From assembly GCA_903861445.1 (NCBI GenBank), contig CAIOUK010000071.1, positions 1-11,012 on the forward strand: 11,012 nucleotides of DNA. The letters are read 5' to 3'. This document shows, piece by piece, positions 1 through 6,996 of the stretch (within the stretch, counting starts at the first letter, position 1; each line of letters starts with the position of its first letter). The notes below the pieces were generated by a model. It saw nothing but the letters and a program-made list of their open reading frames with translations, searched no databases and was not told the DNA's origin. The position numbers were made by a program, and so were the translations under genes. This DNA is from an uncultured Verrucomicrobia subdivision 3 bacterium (GTDB lineage Bacteria; Verrucomicrobiota; Verrucomicrobiia; Limisphaerales; UBA11358).

Positions 1-9
1 TGGGAAGCA

Positions 10-1074
10 GTGCCGTTTCATTTCTGGTCGCTGGTGTTCTTCGCGTTCGGCTGCATCGTTGGCAGTTTCCTGAACGTCTGTATTTACCGGATGCCGCTGG
101 ACTTGAGCGTCGTCACGCCGCCGTCGCACTGTCCGCATTGCAAATACTCGATTCCGTTTTACCTGAACGTGCCGCTGTTGACGTGGCTCTCGCTGCGCGG
201 CAAATGCAAAAACTGCGGCGCGCCCATTTCGCCACGCTACTTCATCGTGGAGCTGCTCACCGGCGTGGCGTTTCTGGCGTGCTGGCTCATGGTCGGACGC
301 AGCGATCCGTGGGTGGCGCTGGTCTATTGCCTTTTTCTCGCGGGGCTGATTGCGGCAACGTTCATTGACTTCGAGCATTTCATCATCCCGGACGAAATCA
401 CGCTCGGCGGCGCGGTGGTGGGTTTTGTGATTTCGTTTTTTCTACCGCAACTGCACGAAGTCAAATCCGTCGGGCAGGGGATGGGGCAGGCCGTTTTGGG
501 AATTCTGGTCGGCGGTGGCGTGGTTTATGCGGTGTTGCGATTGGGAAAACTGCTCTTCGGCCGGCAAAAAATCAAACTCGAGGCCGACACCAAAATTATT
601 TTCACCGAAACCGCGTTGTGCCTGCCCGATCAGGAAATTCCCTACGAAGAAATATTTTACCGCAAGTCCGACACCATCGCTTTAACGGCGCGCACCGTGG
701 AATTGGTGGATCGCGGCTACCGCGAGGTGACGTTGAAACTGACCCCGCAACAATTGCGCATTGGCGAGGAGAAGCTGGATCCGGAAACCGTGCCGCACAT
801 CGAAGCGGTGTGTTCCGAGTTGGTGCTGCCGCGCGAGGCGATGGGTTTGGGCGACGTGAAATTCATGGCTGCCATCGGTGCCTTCATCGGCTGGCAGGGC
901 GCGGTGTTTTCGCTGATGGCGAGTTCGGTTATCGGCTCGGTGGTGGGCATCGTGCTCATCGCGGCGCGCAAACGCGAATGGTCCTCGCGGATGCCTTACG
1001 GCCCTTATATCGCGCTGGCAGCGGTGATTTGGATTTTTGGCGGCAAAAATATCTTCGCCGCGTTCTTCCACTGA
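10..1074 (+). CDS. Prepilin peptidase (type IV leader peptidase, A24 family) with large cytoplasmic insert
   Basis: Inner-membrane aspartyl protease that cleaves, and in the bifunctional form N-methylates, type IV pilin-like or type II secretion pseudopilin precursors. Seen: an N-terminal membrane segment with the GSFLNV motif (residues 18-23), two CxxC pairs (C41/C44, C66/C69) of the N-terminal methyltransferase-type domain, the first catalytic Asp in IDFEHFIIPD (D120), and the second in GLGD (residues 279-282) followed by KFMAAIGAFIGW. Further hydrophobic segments lie at about 77-93, 99-118, 126-145, 157-178, 283-318 and 333-352. A hydrophilic stretch of about 90 residues (183-275) sits between the two catalytic motifs, making the protein (354 aa) longer than typical PilD/GspO. 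The start is GTG at 10; the frame stays open to the window edge, so a start further left cannot be excluded. It ends 4 bases before the stop of the convergent cysN. Family call secure; the exact pilus or secretion system served is unknown. Confidence 0.93.
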   Translation: MPFHFWSLVFFAFGCIVGSFLNVCIYRMPLDLSVVTPPSHCPHCKYSIPFYLNVPLLTWLSLRGKCKNCGAPISPRYFIVELLTGVAFLACWLMVGRSDPWVALVYCLFLAGLIAATFIDFEHFIIPDEITLGGAVVGFVISFFLPQLHEVKSVGQGMGQAVLGILVGGGVVYAVLRLGKLLFGRQKIKLEADTKIIFTETALCLPDQEIPYEEIFYRKSDTIALTARTVELVDRGYREVTLKLTPQQLRIGEEKLDPETVPHIEAVCSELVLPREAMGLGDVKFMAAIGAFIGWQGAVFSLMASSVIGSVVGIVLIAARKREWSSRMPYGPYIALAAVIWIFGGKNIFAAFFH

Positions 1075-1078
1075 CGCC

Positions 1079-2395
1079 TCAAATCGCGAAGTCCGAATAC
1101 TCCGGCTTCACGGCTTCCAATGGTGGCGCGAGCATGCCGGCACCCACGGTGAGATTCGTGCCTTGCTCAATCAGAATGAACGAGCCGGTCAGTCGGTTGG
1201 TGCTGTAGCCGTCGAACACCAGCGGTTTGGCCGTGCGGATTTTGATGCCGCCGATGTCGTTCATCGCCAGCGTGCCGGGTGCGTCCACGGCTTCCAGCGT
1301 GTCGAAATTGATTTTATTTTCCACCGCTGTGACGACGGCTTGCACGGTTTGAGTGGTGTGCTTGAGAAAATATTTTTTGCCGGTCTGCAACGGGCGTTGG
1401 TTCATCCAGCAAACCCGCGCGGAAAGTTCCGAACTGCGTCCGGGCAAGTTTTCGAGGCCGACAATCATGTCGCCGCGGCTGATGTCGATGTCATGCTCCA
1501 GGCAAAGCGTCGCGGATTGCGGGCAGAACGCCTCGGCGAGCGAGCCGTCATAGGTCCAGATGTCTTTCACCGTTGTGCGAATGCCGGCGGGCAGCACGAC
1601 AACCTGCTGGCCTTTGCACACGATGCCGCTGGCGATTTGTCCGCTCAGGCCGCGGAAATCATGAAGTGATTTGTCCGTCGGATTATTTGGGCGGTTCACC
1701 CATTGCACGGGAAAACGGAACGTGCTCATGTTCCAATCGCTGGCGATGTGGACGGTTTCCAAATGGCCGAGTAACGTCGGGCCTTCATACCACGGCGTGT
1801 GCTTGGAAAAATCCACCACGTTGTCGCCATTCAGCGCGCTCATCGGAATGAACTTCACGTCGCGGAACGCGCCGAGTTTTGGCAGAAAATCCTCAATCTC
1901 ATCGCGGATTTCCTGAAACCGTTCCTGCTTCCAATCCACCAGATCCATCTTGTTAATGGCGATGACGAGATGCGGAATGCCCAGCAAAGCCGCGATGTAA
2001 GTATGCCGGCGCGTCTGCTCAATGACGCCCTGCCGCGCATCCACGAGCACGATGGAAAGGTTCGCGTTGCTGGCACCGGTGACCATGTTGCGGGTGTATT
2101 GCACATGGCCCGGCGTGTCGGCGACGATAAACTTTCTTTTCGGCGTGGCAAAATAGCGATACGCGACATCAATCGTGATGCCCTGCTCGCGCTCGGCGCG
2201 GAGGCCGTCGGTGAGGTTTGCCAAATTGATTTGGCCGCCGCCGGTGATGTCGGCGGATTTTTCGAGCGCCTCGACCTGGTCTTCCATCAGCGATTTGGAA
2301 TCATAAAGCAGCCGGCCGATGAGCGTGGACTTGCCGTCGTCAACACTGCCGCAAGTGTTGAAGCGCAAAAGTTCGATGGGATGCGAGTGGGGCAT
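1079..2395 (-). CDS. cysN: Sulfate adenylyltransferase subunit 1 (GTPase subunit)
   Basis: Regulatory GTPase of ATP sulfurylase. With CysD it couples GTP hydrolysis to formation of adenosine 5'-phosphosulfate (APS) from ATP and sulfate. Seen: an EF-Tu-like G domain with G1 GSVDDGKST (residues 16-24), G2 GITIDVAYR (72-80), G3 DTPGH (93-97) and G4 NKMD (148-151), then the beta-barrel domains expected of CysN. Length 438 aa from the ATG at 2395, slightly shorter than E. coli CysN. There is no C-terminal APS-kinase (CysC) domain, so this is not the CysNC fusion. A TTG at 2404 would add three residues and overlap the cysD stop; the ATG, 5 bases after that stop, is preferred. It is the last gene of the cysIHDN unit. 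No terminator is visible in the 4-base gap to the prepilin peptidase gene. Confidence 0.96.
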   Translation of the reverse strand: MPHSHPIELLRFNTCGSVDDGKSTLIGRLLYDSKSLMEDQVEALEKSADITGGGQINLANLTDGLRAEREQGITIDVAYRYFATPKRKFIVADTPGHVQYTRNMVTGASNANLSIVLVDARQGVIEQTRRHTYIAALLGIPHLVIAINKMDLVDWKQERFQEIRDEIEDFLPKLGAFRDVKFIPMSALNGDNVVDFSKHTPWYEGPTLLGHLETVHIASDWNMSTFRFPVQWVNRPNNPTDKSLHDFRGLSGQIASGIVCKGQQVVVLPAGIRTTVKDIWTYDGSLAEAFCPQSATLCLEHDIDISRGDMIVGLENLPGRSSELSARVCWMNQRPLQTGKKYFLKHTTQTVQAVVTAVENKINFDTLEAVDAPGTLAMNDIGGIKIRTAKPLVFDGYSTNRLTGSFILIEQGTNLTVGAGMLAPPLEAVKPEYSDFAI

Positions 2396-2400
2396 ATCAA

Positions 2401-3339
2401 TCAAAAGTATCCAGCTTTTTTTCTGTCTTCCATCGCGGCTTCGCTGGCCTTGTCGTCGGCGCGAGTTCCGCGCTCCGTGACTCGCGCGGCGCTGACTTCG
2501 CCGATGATGTCGTCAATCGTCTCCGTCTTCGATTCAATCATGCCGGTGCTGATCATGTCGGCGATGGTGCGCACGCGGCAGATCATTTTCTTGACGGTGT
2601 CCGTCGGCTTCGGCCGCGCGCCTTCGTAAGGATCGGGCTTGGTCGCATCGGTGTGCGGCGGCGGCACGGGCAGCCATTGGCCACCTTTGCGATAGCATTC
2701 GCGCTCGTGGCTGAAATAAATGTTCGGCACTTCGAGCTGCTCTTTCTTGATGTAGTCCCAAACATCCATCTCCGTCCAGTTGGAGAGCGGGAACACGCGC
2801 ATGTTTTCGCCGGGATTCACGCGGGCGTTGTAAAGATTCCAGATTTCCGGCCGCTGGTTTTTCGGATCCCACTGGCCGAACGAATCGCGGAAGCTAAAAA
2901 ATCTTTCTTTCGCGCGGGCCTTTTCCTCGTCGCGCCGCGCGCCGCCGATGGCGCAATCGAATTGAAATTCCTCAATGGCCGCAAGCAGCACGGGAATCTG
3001 GAGCTGGTTGCGGCTGACCTGACCCGGCGTCGGATGCGCAATGCCTTTCGCAAACGCCTCGTCCACGGTTCGGACGATGAGCTTCGCGCCGAGCTGCTTC
3101 GCGCGGCGGTCGCGGAACTCGATGAGCTCAGGAAATTCGTGGCCGGTCTCGACGTTCAGGAACGGCATCGGGATGTCGGACGGACGGAACGCCTTTTCGG
3201 CGAGGCGCAGCAGGCAGATGGAATCCTTGCCGCCGGAAAAGAGCAGGGCGGGGCGTTCAAATTCGGCCGCGACCTCGCGCATGACGTGAATCGCCTCCGT
3301 TTCCAGATACTGCAAATGATCCAAGTGATAACTGCTCAT
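2401..3339 (-). CDS. cysD: Sulfate adenylyltransferase subunit 2 (catalytic)
   Basis: Catalytic ATP-pyrophosphatase-fold subunit of ATP sulfurylase, making APS from ATP and sulfate in the cytoplasm, as a complex with CysN. Seen: the PP-loop SGGKDS (residues 35-40), the MSSYHLDHLQYLETEAIHVMRE opening typical of CysD, and the characteristic C-terminus with RGTRADD and a final GYF. Length 312 aa, close to the E. coli protein (302 aa). The reading frame extends 30 codons further upstream (to 3429), but that part overlaps the end of cysH and does not resemble CysD, so the ATG at 3339 is chosen. It starts 13 bases after the cysH stop with no clear Shine-Dalgarno sequence. cysN follows after 5 bases, so the two are surely co-transcribed. 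Confidence 0.97.
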   Translation of the reverse strand: MSSYHLDHLQYLETEAIHVMREVAAEFERPALLFSGGKDSICLLRLAEKAFRPSDIPMPFLNVETGHEFPELIEFRDRRAKQLGAKLIVRTVDEAFAKGIAHPTPGQVSRNQLQIPVLLAAIEEFQFDCAIGGARRDEEKARAKERFFSFRDSFGQWDPKNQRPEIWNLYNARVNPGENMRVFPLSNWTEMDVWDYIKKEQLEVPNIYFSHERECYRKGGQWLPVPPPHTDATKPDPYEGARPKPTDTVKKMICRVRTIADMISTGMIESKTETIDDIIGEVSAARVTERGTRADDKASEAAMEDRKKAGYF

Positions 3340-3352
3340 GTTGAAATTCTGA

Positions 3353-4015
3353 TTAAGCGTTGACCGCTTTGCCGCCCCAGCTTGCGTGCAAACCGCATTC
3401 GCGTTTTTCGTCCGCCTTCGCCGGATCAAAATAATCCCACTCGTTCGGCAGGTTGTGCGCGGCCAGATATTTTTCCATGTCGGCGTCGCTCCAATAAAAC
3501 AACGGGCTGACTTTCAGCGAATTGAAATTCTTGTCCTCGCTGACAATGTCGAGGCCGGCGCGGTTCGGGTTTTGAACTTTGCGGAGCGCGGTCAGCCAGA
3601 CCGTCGGCGCGAGTTCCTTCATGCCGCGCTGGAACGGCTCCAGTTTCATCGCGGTGCTGAACGCTTTGATGCGCTCTTCATTCTCCGGCGTCGGTTCCGG
3701 CATCCCGCCGAAAGCCGCATCATAATGCGCGGCGGTCATTTTCGGGATGTAAGCCTTGATGTTCAGCTTGAGCATTTTCTTTACCTGCTCAGCGTGACGA
3801 TAAGTCGCGGGCCGATTGTAACCGTGGTCCACCCAGAGCACCGGAATGTCCGGTTGCACCTGCGTGGCGAGGTGAAGAATGACGGCTTCGTAAGGACGAT
3901 AATTCGTCGAAACGATGGCGCGACCGTTTGACTTGGAAATGGCCCAGCGGATGATTTCCAATGGCGACTTGCTGCGCAGTTCGGCGTTCGCCTGCGTGAT
4001 TTGTTCAGGTGTCAT
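3353..4015 (-). CDS. cysH: Phosphoadenylyl-sulfate (PAPS) reductase, thioredoxin-type
   Basis: Reduces activated sulfate to sulfite, using thioredoxin or glutaredoxin as electron donor. Seen: a PAPS-reductase-family fold with STNYRPYEAV near residues 36-44, VLWVDHGYNRPATYR around 59-73, and the C-terminal catalytic motif ECGLH (206-210, nucleophile C207). The paired-cysteine motifs that hold the [4Fe-4S] cluster of APS reductases are absent, so by the family rule this enzyme uses PAPS and not APS. Length 220 aa, shorter than E. coli CysH (244 aa), mainly at the N-terminus. The ATG at 4015 lies 3 bases after the cysI stop, indicating translational linkage in the operon. The substrate call matters because no APS kinase gene that would supply PAPS is in the window. 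Confidence 0.93.
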   Translation of the reverse strand: MTPEQITQANAELRSKSPLEIIRWAISKSNGRAIVSTNYRPYEAVILHLATQVQPDIPVLWVDHGYNRPATYRHAEQVKKMLKLNIKAYIPKMTAAHYDAAFGGMPEPTPENEERIKAFSTAMKLEPFQRGMKELAPTVWLTALRKVQNPNRAGLDIVSEDKNFNSLKVSPLFYWSDADMEKYLAAHNLPNEWDYFDPAKADEKRECGLHASWGGKAVNA

Positions 4016-4018
4016 GCG

Positions 4019-5683
4019 TTAGTTCTTCTGTTCGTTCAGCAGCACGCGCGAGCACCAGTCGCCGAAGCGTTCGTTAGCGTTGCGTTCCTTCGCGAAGCGC
4101 GTGAACACAGGGCGGAATTCGGTTTCCAATTCCGGTTCCTTGAGCATGTCCTTCCAAACTTTGTTCAAGCGCGTGCCGGCCACGTCGCCGCCAAGCCAGA
4201 CTTGATAGCGTCCCGGAGCCTTACCGACGAAACCGATTTCCGCCATGTAAGGCCGCGCGCAGCCGTTCGGGCAGCCGGTCGAGCGGATGATGATTTCCTC
4301 GCCGGCCAAACCGACTTCGGCCAGAAGTTTTTCGATGCGGTCAATGAAACCGGGCAGCATCCGTTCGGATTCCGCGAGGCCAAGACCGCAGGTTGGCAGC
4401 GACGGACACGCCATCGCGGCGGCGTGCAGAACTGTCGTCTGATTTTCCGTCTTCATGCCATGCGCGGCGAGCACGGCATTAATGCCGGCCTTGTCGGCGT
4501 CACTGACGTTGGCGAGAATCACGTTTTGATTCGCCGTCAAACGGAATTCGATGTTCGGAAACTTGTCCGCGACTTCGCGCAGAGCCTTTTTCTGAACGCC
4601 TTTCACGCGGCCGGACTCGACGAACACGCCGAGAAAATTGCTTCCGTCCACCGCCTTGCGCCAGCCGAGCAAATCGCTCGTCGTGGTGAAATTATACGGC
4701 TTCGCGGGCGCGAGCGTGATGCCGGCGCGCGAGTTCACCTCGTCCTGCATGAACTTCACGCCGCGTTCGGCCACGACATATTTCAGCCGCGCGTGTTTGC
4801 GGTCGGTGCGGTCGCCGAAATCGCGATGGATCGTGAGGATGGCTTTCGCCACGTCCACGATCTTGTCCGGCGTAAAAAAGCCGATGACATCCGCGAGGCG
4901 CGGATACGTCGCCTCATTGCCGTGGCTGCGACCCATGCCGCCGCCGACGCAGAGGTTGTAGCCGATGAGTTGGTCGTTCTCGACGATGGCGATGAGGCCG
5001 AGGCAGTTCGTGTAAATGTCCAAGTCGTTCACCGGCGGGATGACGAAGGCGATCTTAAATTTGCGCGGCAGATATGTTTTGCCGTAAAGCGGGTCCACAA
5101 AATTTTTATTCTCCGGCGCCTCGTTGTCGAGCTGCACGCCGTCAATCCAGATGGCGTGATACGCCTTGGTCTGCGGTGCGAGCGCCATGGCAACTTTGTG
5201 CGCATCGGCAAAAACTTGTTCGCGCGCCTTGGTGTAGGCGGGCGTCGGGGGCGCGAGGACGTTGCGGTTCACGTCGCCGCAGGCGGCGAGCGTGGAGAGC
5301 AGACATTCATTGATGGCCTTGACCACGGGACGAAAATCATTTTTCACGATGCCGTGAAACTGGATGCTCTGGCGCGTGGTGATGCGGAGTGTGTCGTTGC
5401 CGTATTGCGTCGCGAGCGCGTCGAACACGCCGTATTGCTTGGCCGTCATAACGCCGCCGGGAATCCGGCCGCGGATCATCATGATATATTTCTTGCCCGT
5501 CTTGCGCAGGTCGCGGTCGTCCTGCTGGTAGCTGCCGTGAAATTTCAGGAACTGGTTGTCGTCCTCGGAGAAATGGTCGGTCGTCGCGTCGGCGATGGTC
5601 GCGGCAATGGTGCCGGCCAAGGTTGGGATGGCGGCCTTGATGTCTTCGTTGTGCGTCAATTTGACGGGTGTTTCAGCGCTCAT
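4019..5683 (-). CDS. cysI: Assimilatory sulfite reductase hemoprotein (beta subunit)
   Basis: Six-electron reduction of sulfite to sulfide at a coupled siroheme/[4Fe-4S] centre; cytoplasmic. Seen: 554 aa with the four cluster cysteines as C426-x5-C432 and C471-x3-C475, the same spacing as E. coli CysI and offset by eight residues. Substrate and siroheme contacts are recognisable: R71/R73 in RGRIPGG, R140 in DVNRNV, K208/K210 in LPRKFK. The C-terminal GKAPGRYQVWLGGD block is CysI-like. The open frame runs 50 codons further upstream (to 5833), across a promoter and a palindromic repeat; the ATG at 5683, giving MSAETPVKLTHNE, matches where the family begins and is chosen. It is the first gene of the operon. 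No flavoprotein CysJ gene accompanies it, so the electron donor (CysJ elsewhere, or ferredoxin) cannot be told from this window. Confidence 0.95.
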   Translation of the reverse strand: MSAETPVKLTHNEDIKAAIPTLAGTIAATIADATTDHFSEDDNQFLKFHGSYQQDDRDLRKTGKKYIMMIRGRIPGGVMTAKQYGVFDALATQYGNDTLRITTRQSIQFHGIVKNDFRPVVKAINECLLSTLAACGDVNRNVLAPPTPAYTKAREQVFADAHKVAMALAPQTKAYHAIWIDGVQLDNEAPENKNFVDPLYGKTYLPRKFKIAFVIPPVNDLDIYTNCLGLIAIVENDQLIGYNLCVGGGMGRSHGNEATYPRLADVIGFFTPDKIVDVAKAILTIHRDFGDRTDRKHARLKYVVAERGVKFMQDEVNSRAGITLAPAKPYNFTTTSDLLGWRKAVDGSNFLGVFVESGRVKGVQKKALREVADKFPNIEFRLTANQNVILANVSDADKAGINAVLAAHGMKTENQTTVLHAAAMACPSLPTCGLGLAESERMLPGFIDRIEKLLAEVGLAGEEIIIRSTGCPNGCARPYMAEIGFVGKAPGRYQVWLGGDVAGTRLNKVWKDMLKEPELETEFRPVFTRFAKERNANERFGDWCSRVLLNEQKN

Positions 5684-5695
5684 AAGCGAATTGCC

Positions 5696-5724
5696 ATGAT
5701 AACTCGCCGCGCCGCATTGTTCAA
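5696..5724 (-). promoter_or_regulatory. Predicted sigma70-type promoter of the cysIHDN operon
   Basis: On the minus strand TTGAAC (5719-5724) is followed after exactly 17 bases by TATCAT (5696-5701), which are 4/6 and 5/6 matches to the -35 and -10 consensus. The -10 ends only 12 bases before the cysI ATG, so transcription should start about 5 bases ahead of the start codon, giving a nearly leaderless mRNA. No Shine-Dalgarno sequence is present. No operator for a CysB- or CymR-like regulator was recognised. Predicted from sequence only. Confidence 0.6.
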
Positions 5725-5750
5725 GCGCAGGGTTTGGGCGTGAAAGGTTC

Positions 5751-5822
5751 ACTTGATATGGTAGGGCTGACCTGCGGGTCAGCCACAAGGCGGCGCAGCA
5801 ACGCCGCCCTACCAAGTCAAGT
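5751..5822. repeat. Three-armed palindromic intergenic element (REP-like)
   Basis: The outer arms TGGTAGGGC (5759-5767) and GCCCTACCA (5806-5814) are perfect inverted repeats. They extend outward, past two mismatched bases, into ACTTGA (5751-5756) and TCAAGT (5817-5822). Inside are two hairpins: GGCTGACC (5765-5772) with GGTCAGCC (5777-5784) around a TGCG loop, and GGCGGCG (5789-5795) with CGCCGCC (5802-5808) around a 6-base loop. The whole can fold as a cruciform or three-way junction. The element fills the gap between the UbiA-like gene and the cysI promoter, and its right arm covers the UbiA-like stop codon. I recall similar GGTAGGGC/GGCGGCG palindromes being dispersed in Verrucomicrobia genomes; that is recollection and was not checked here. 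Confidence 0.75.
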
Positions 5823-6680
5823 TGCCGGCACAAATTTCTGAAACCATTTCGTCAAGCCAAACAGCGCCAGCAAAATCAAACTCATCCAGCGCGTGCAATC
5901 CGGCGCGACGGCGATCCAGTCCACGAAGACAATTCCCGCAAGCAGGTTCGCGACGACGAGGCCGACGTTGCCAACGCCGCCGAGAAAAATTGTCCGCCCG
6001 CTGCGGCCAACCCACAAAATCAGCACCACGGAAATCCAAATTGCGCGCCAGCGGTAGCTGCCGATGTTCATCGCCAGCGCGAGGATGATTGGCGCGGCCA
6101 GCAGCAGCAGCGGCCAGAACGAAACCGGTCCGCGATAGCTTTCCCGCCGCGCGACGTAGCTCAGGCCGACGACGTAAAAGGCCAGCGCCAGTCCGCAAAA
6201 AATCGCCCAGCCGTTCACCCCCCCAGCGCCCGTTGCGCCGGCGATGACGTAAACCCAGAAACGGCACGCACCCATCAGCCACGGCGCCGCGTTAAAAAAT
6301 TTGTGGGAGAAATTGTAAAGCAGGATGAAGAGGGCGAGGAAAAAAGCCGCACCCGCTGCCCACTGGCCGCAGAACAACAGCAGGAAAATTCCCGCGCCGA
6401 GCTGGCCGAAACCGGCGCGCCAGACAAACTGTTCCGAAATTTTCCCGGTTGGAATCGGACGTTCCGGGCGGCGTTGGCGGTCGAAGTCCGCATCGAACGC
6501 GTCATTCAAAAACATGCCGCCGGTGTAAAGCAGGCTCACGCCGAACAGCAGGAACGGCAGCTTCCAGAAATTGCCACCGCCGCCAAGCCACCAGCCGGCG
6601 AGGCAGTTGGTCCAGACGGTCGGCAAATTCGACACGCGCCCGAGGACGAGCAGAGTGCGGAGTTGCGGGGCGGATAACAT
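5817..6680 (-). CDS. UbiA-family membrane prenyltransferase-like protein
   Basis: Predicted integral-membrane protein of the UbiA superfamily, whose members transfer a polyprenyl group to an aromatic or other acceptor. Seen: 287 aa, about eight hydrophobic segments, and the first Asp-rich motif NDAFDADFD (N59, D60, D63, D67), followed by RPERPIPTG (71-79), typical of the Mg-diphosphate site. The second Asp-rich motif of classical UbiA/MenA/COX10 enzymes is not evident; its place seems taken by YVARRE (175-180), as I remember for EboC-like and other divergent UbiA homologues. The substrate is therefore unassigned, and a role in quinone or another terpenoid pathway is only possible. ATG at 6680 is preferred to the TTG at 6686. 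It is transcribed in the same direction as cysI but separated from it by a palindromic element and a promoter, so probably not part of the cys operon. Confidence 0.82.
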   Translation of the reverse strand: MLSAPQLRTLLVLGRVSNLPTVWTNCLAGWWLGGGGNFWKLPFLLFGVSLLYTGGMFLNDAFDADFDRQRRPERPIPTGKISEQFVWRAGFGQLGAGIFLLLFCGQWAAGAAFFLALFILLYNFSHKFFNAAPWLMGACRFWVYVIAGATGAGGVNGWAIFCGLALAFYVVGLSYVARRESYRGPVSFWPLLLLAAPIILALAMNIGSYRWRAIWISVVLILWVGRSGRTIFLGGVGNVGLVVANLLAGIVFVDWIAVAPDCTRWMSLILLALFGLTKWFQKFVPAT

Positions 6681-6996
6681 TTCCAATCAGGAAAGCAGGA
6701 AAAACCGGAAAAGCAAATGCCGGAAATTTTTCAATTTCGTGGCGGCAGAAAATTATGTCTGCCAAATCAGGTTCTCAGAAAATCCACCTCGGCCGAAAAT
6801 TCCGGGGTGAAAAACAAGTCGGGACCTTGATTGACAAAGCGTCTTTCGCACAGGGCGATCTCGTGCGCGTCAAATTGCCGCCGCGAGCCGTTGAGCCTTC
6901 ATGTCGTTGAAGCTTTGTGGGAAGATGGTTTTGGGAAGGTGCAAACGGCGTTGACAGTTTTCATCATGCGGTCTAGTCTTTGAAAAACGTCAAACT
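6681..6996. other. Divergent intergenic region
   Basis: About 316 bases between the start of the UbiA-like gene (minus) and the coiled-coil gene (plus). The right end carries a strong plus-strand promoter (listed separately). Near the left is a small hairpin, GGCAGA/TCTGCC, around 6744-6762, without a T-run. A 51-codon plus-strand frame (6755-6910) is present but has no ribosome-binding site, promoter or recognisable similarity. No convincing promoter for the UbiA-like gene was picked out. Nothing else was recognised. Confidence 0.6.
6951..6979 (+). promoter_or_regulatory. Predicted sigma70-type promoter of the coiled-coil protein/lipoprotein unit
   Basis: A perfect -35 box TTGACA (6951-6956) is followed after 17 bases by TAGTCT (6974-6979), a weaker -10. 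Transcription should start near 6986, leaving a leader of roughly 10 bases before the ATG at 6997 and no Shine-Dalgarno sequence. Prediction only. Confidence 0.6.

Noticed and set aside
1075..1078. A shared bidirectional terminator between the prepilin peptidase gene and cysN
   Set aside because: The gap is 4 bases and no stem with a T-run was seen beside it.
3340..3429. N-terminal extension of CysD to 3429, and of CysI to 5833
   Set aside because: The extra residues overlap cysH or cross the promoter and palindrome respectively, and both families start at the internal ATGs chosen (3339 and 5683).
4001..5743. A 580-codon plus-strand open frame opposite cysI
   Set aside because: It is the antisense of a clearly conserved CysI. 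Its product is a low-complexity Arg/Ala/Val/His-rich sequence typical of a shadow frame in GC-rich DNA.
6831..6836. A second TTGACA in the 6681-6996 gap
   Set aside because: No acceptable -10 box lies 16-18 bases downstream.
6755..6910. A 51-residue plus-strand frame in the 6681-6996 gap
   Set aside because: No ribosome-binding site, no own promoter, no recognised motif; the length is within chance for this composition.
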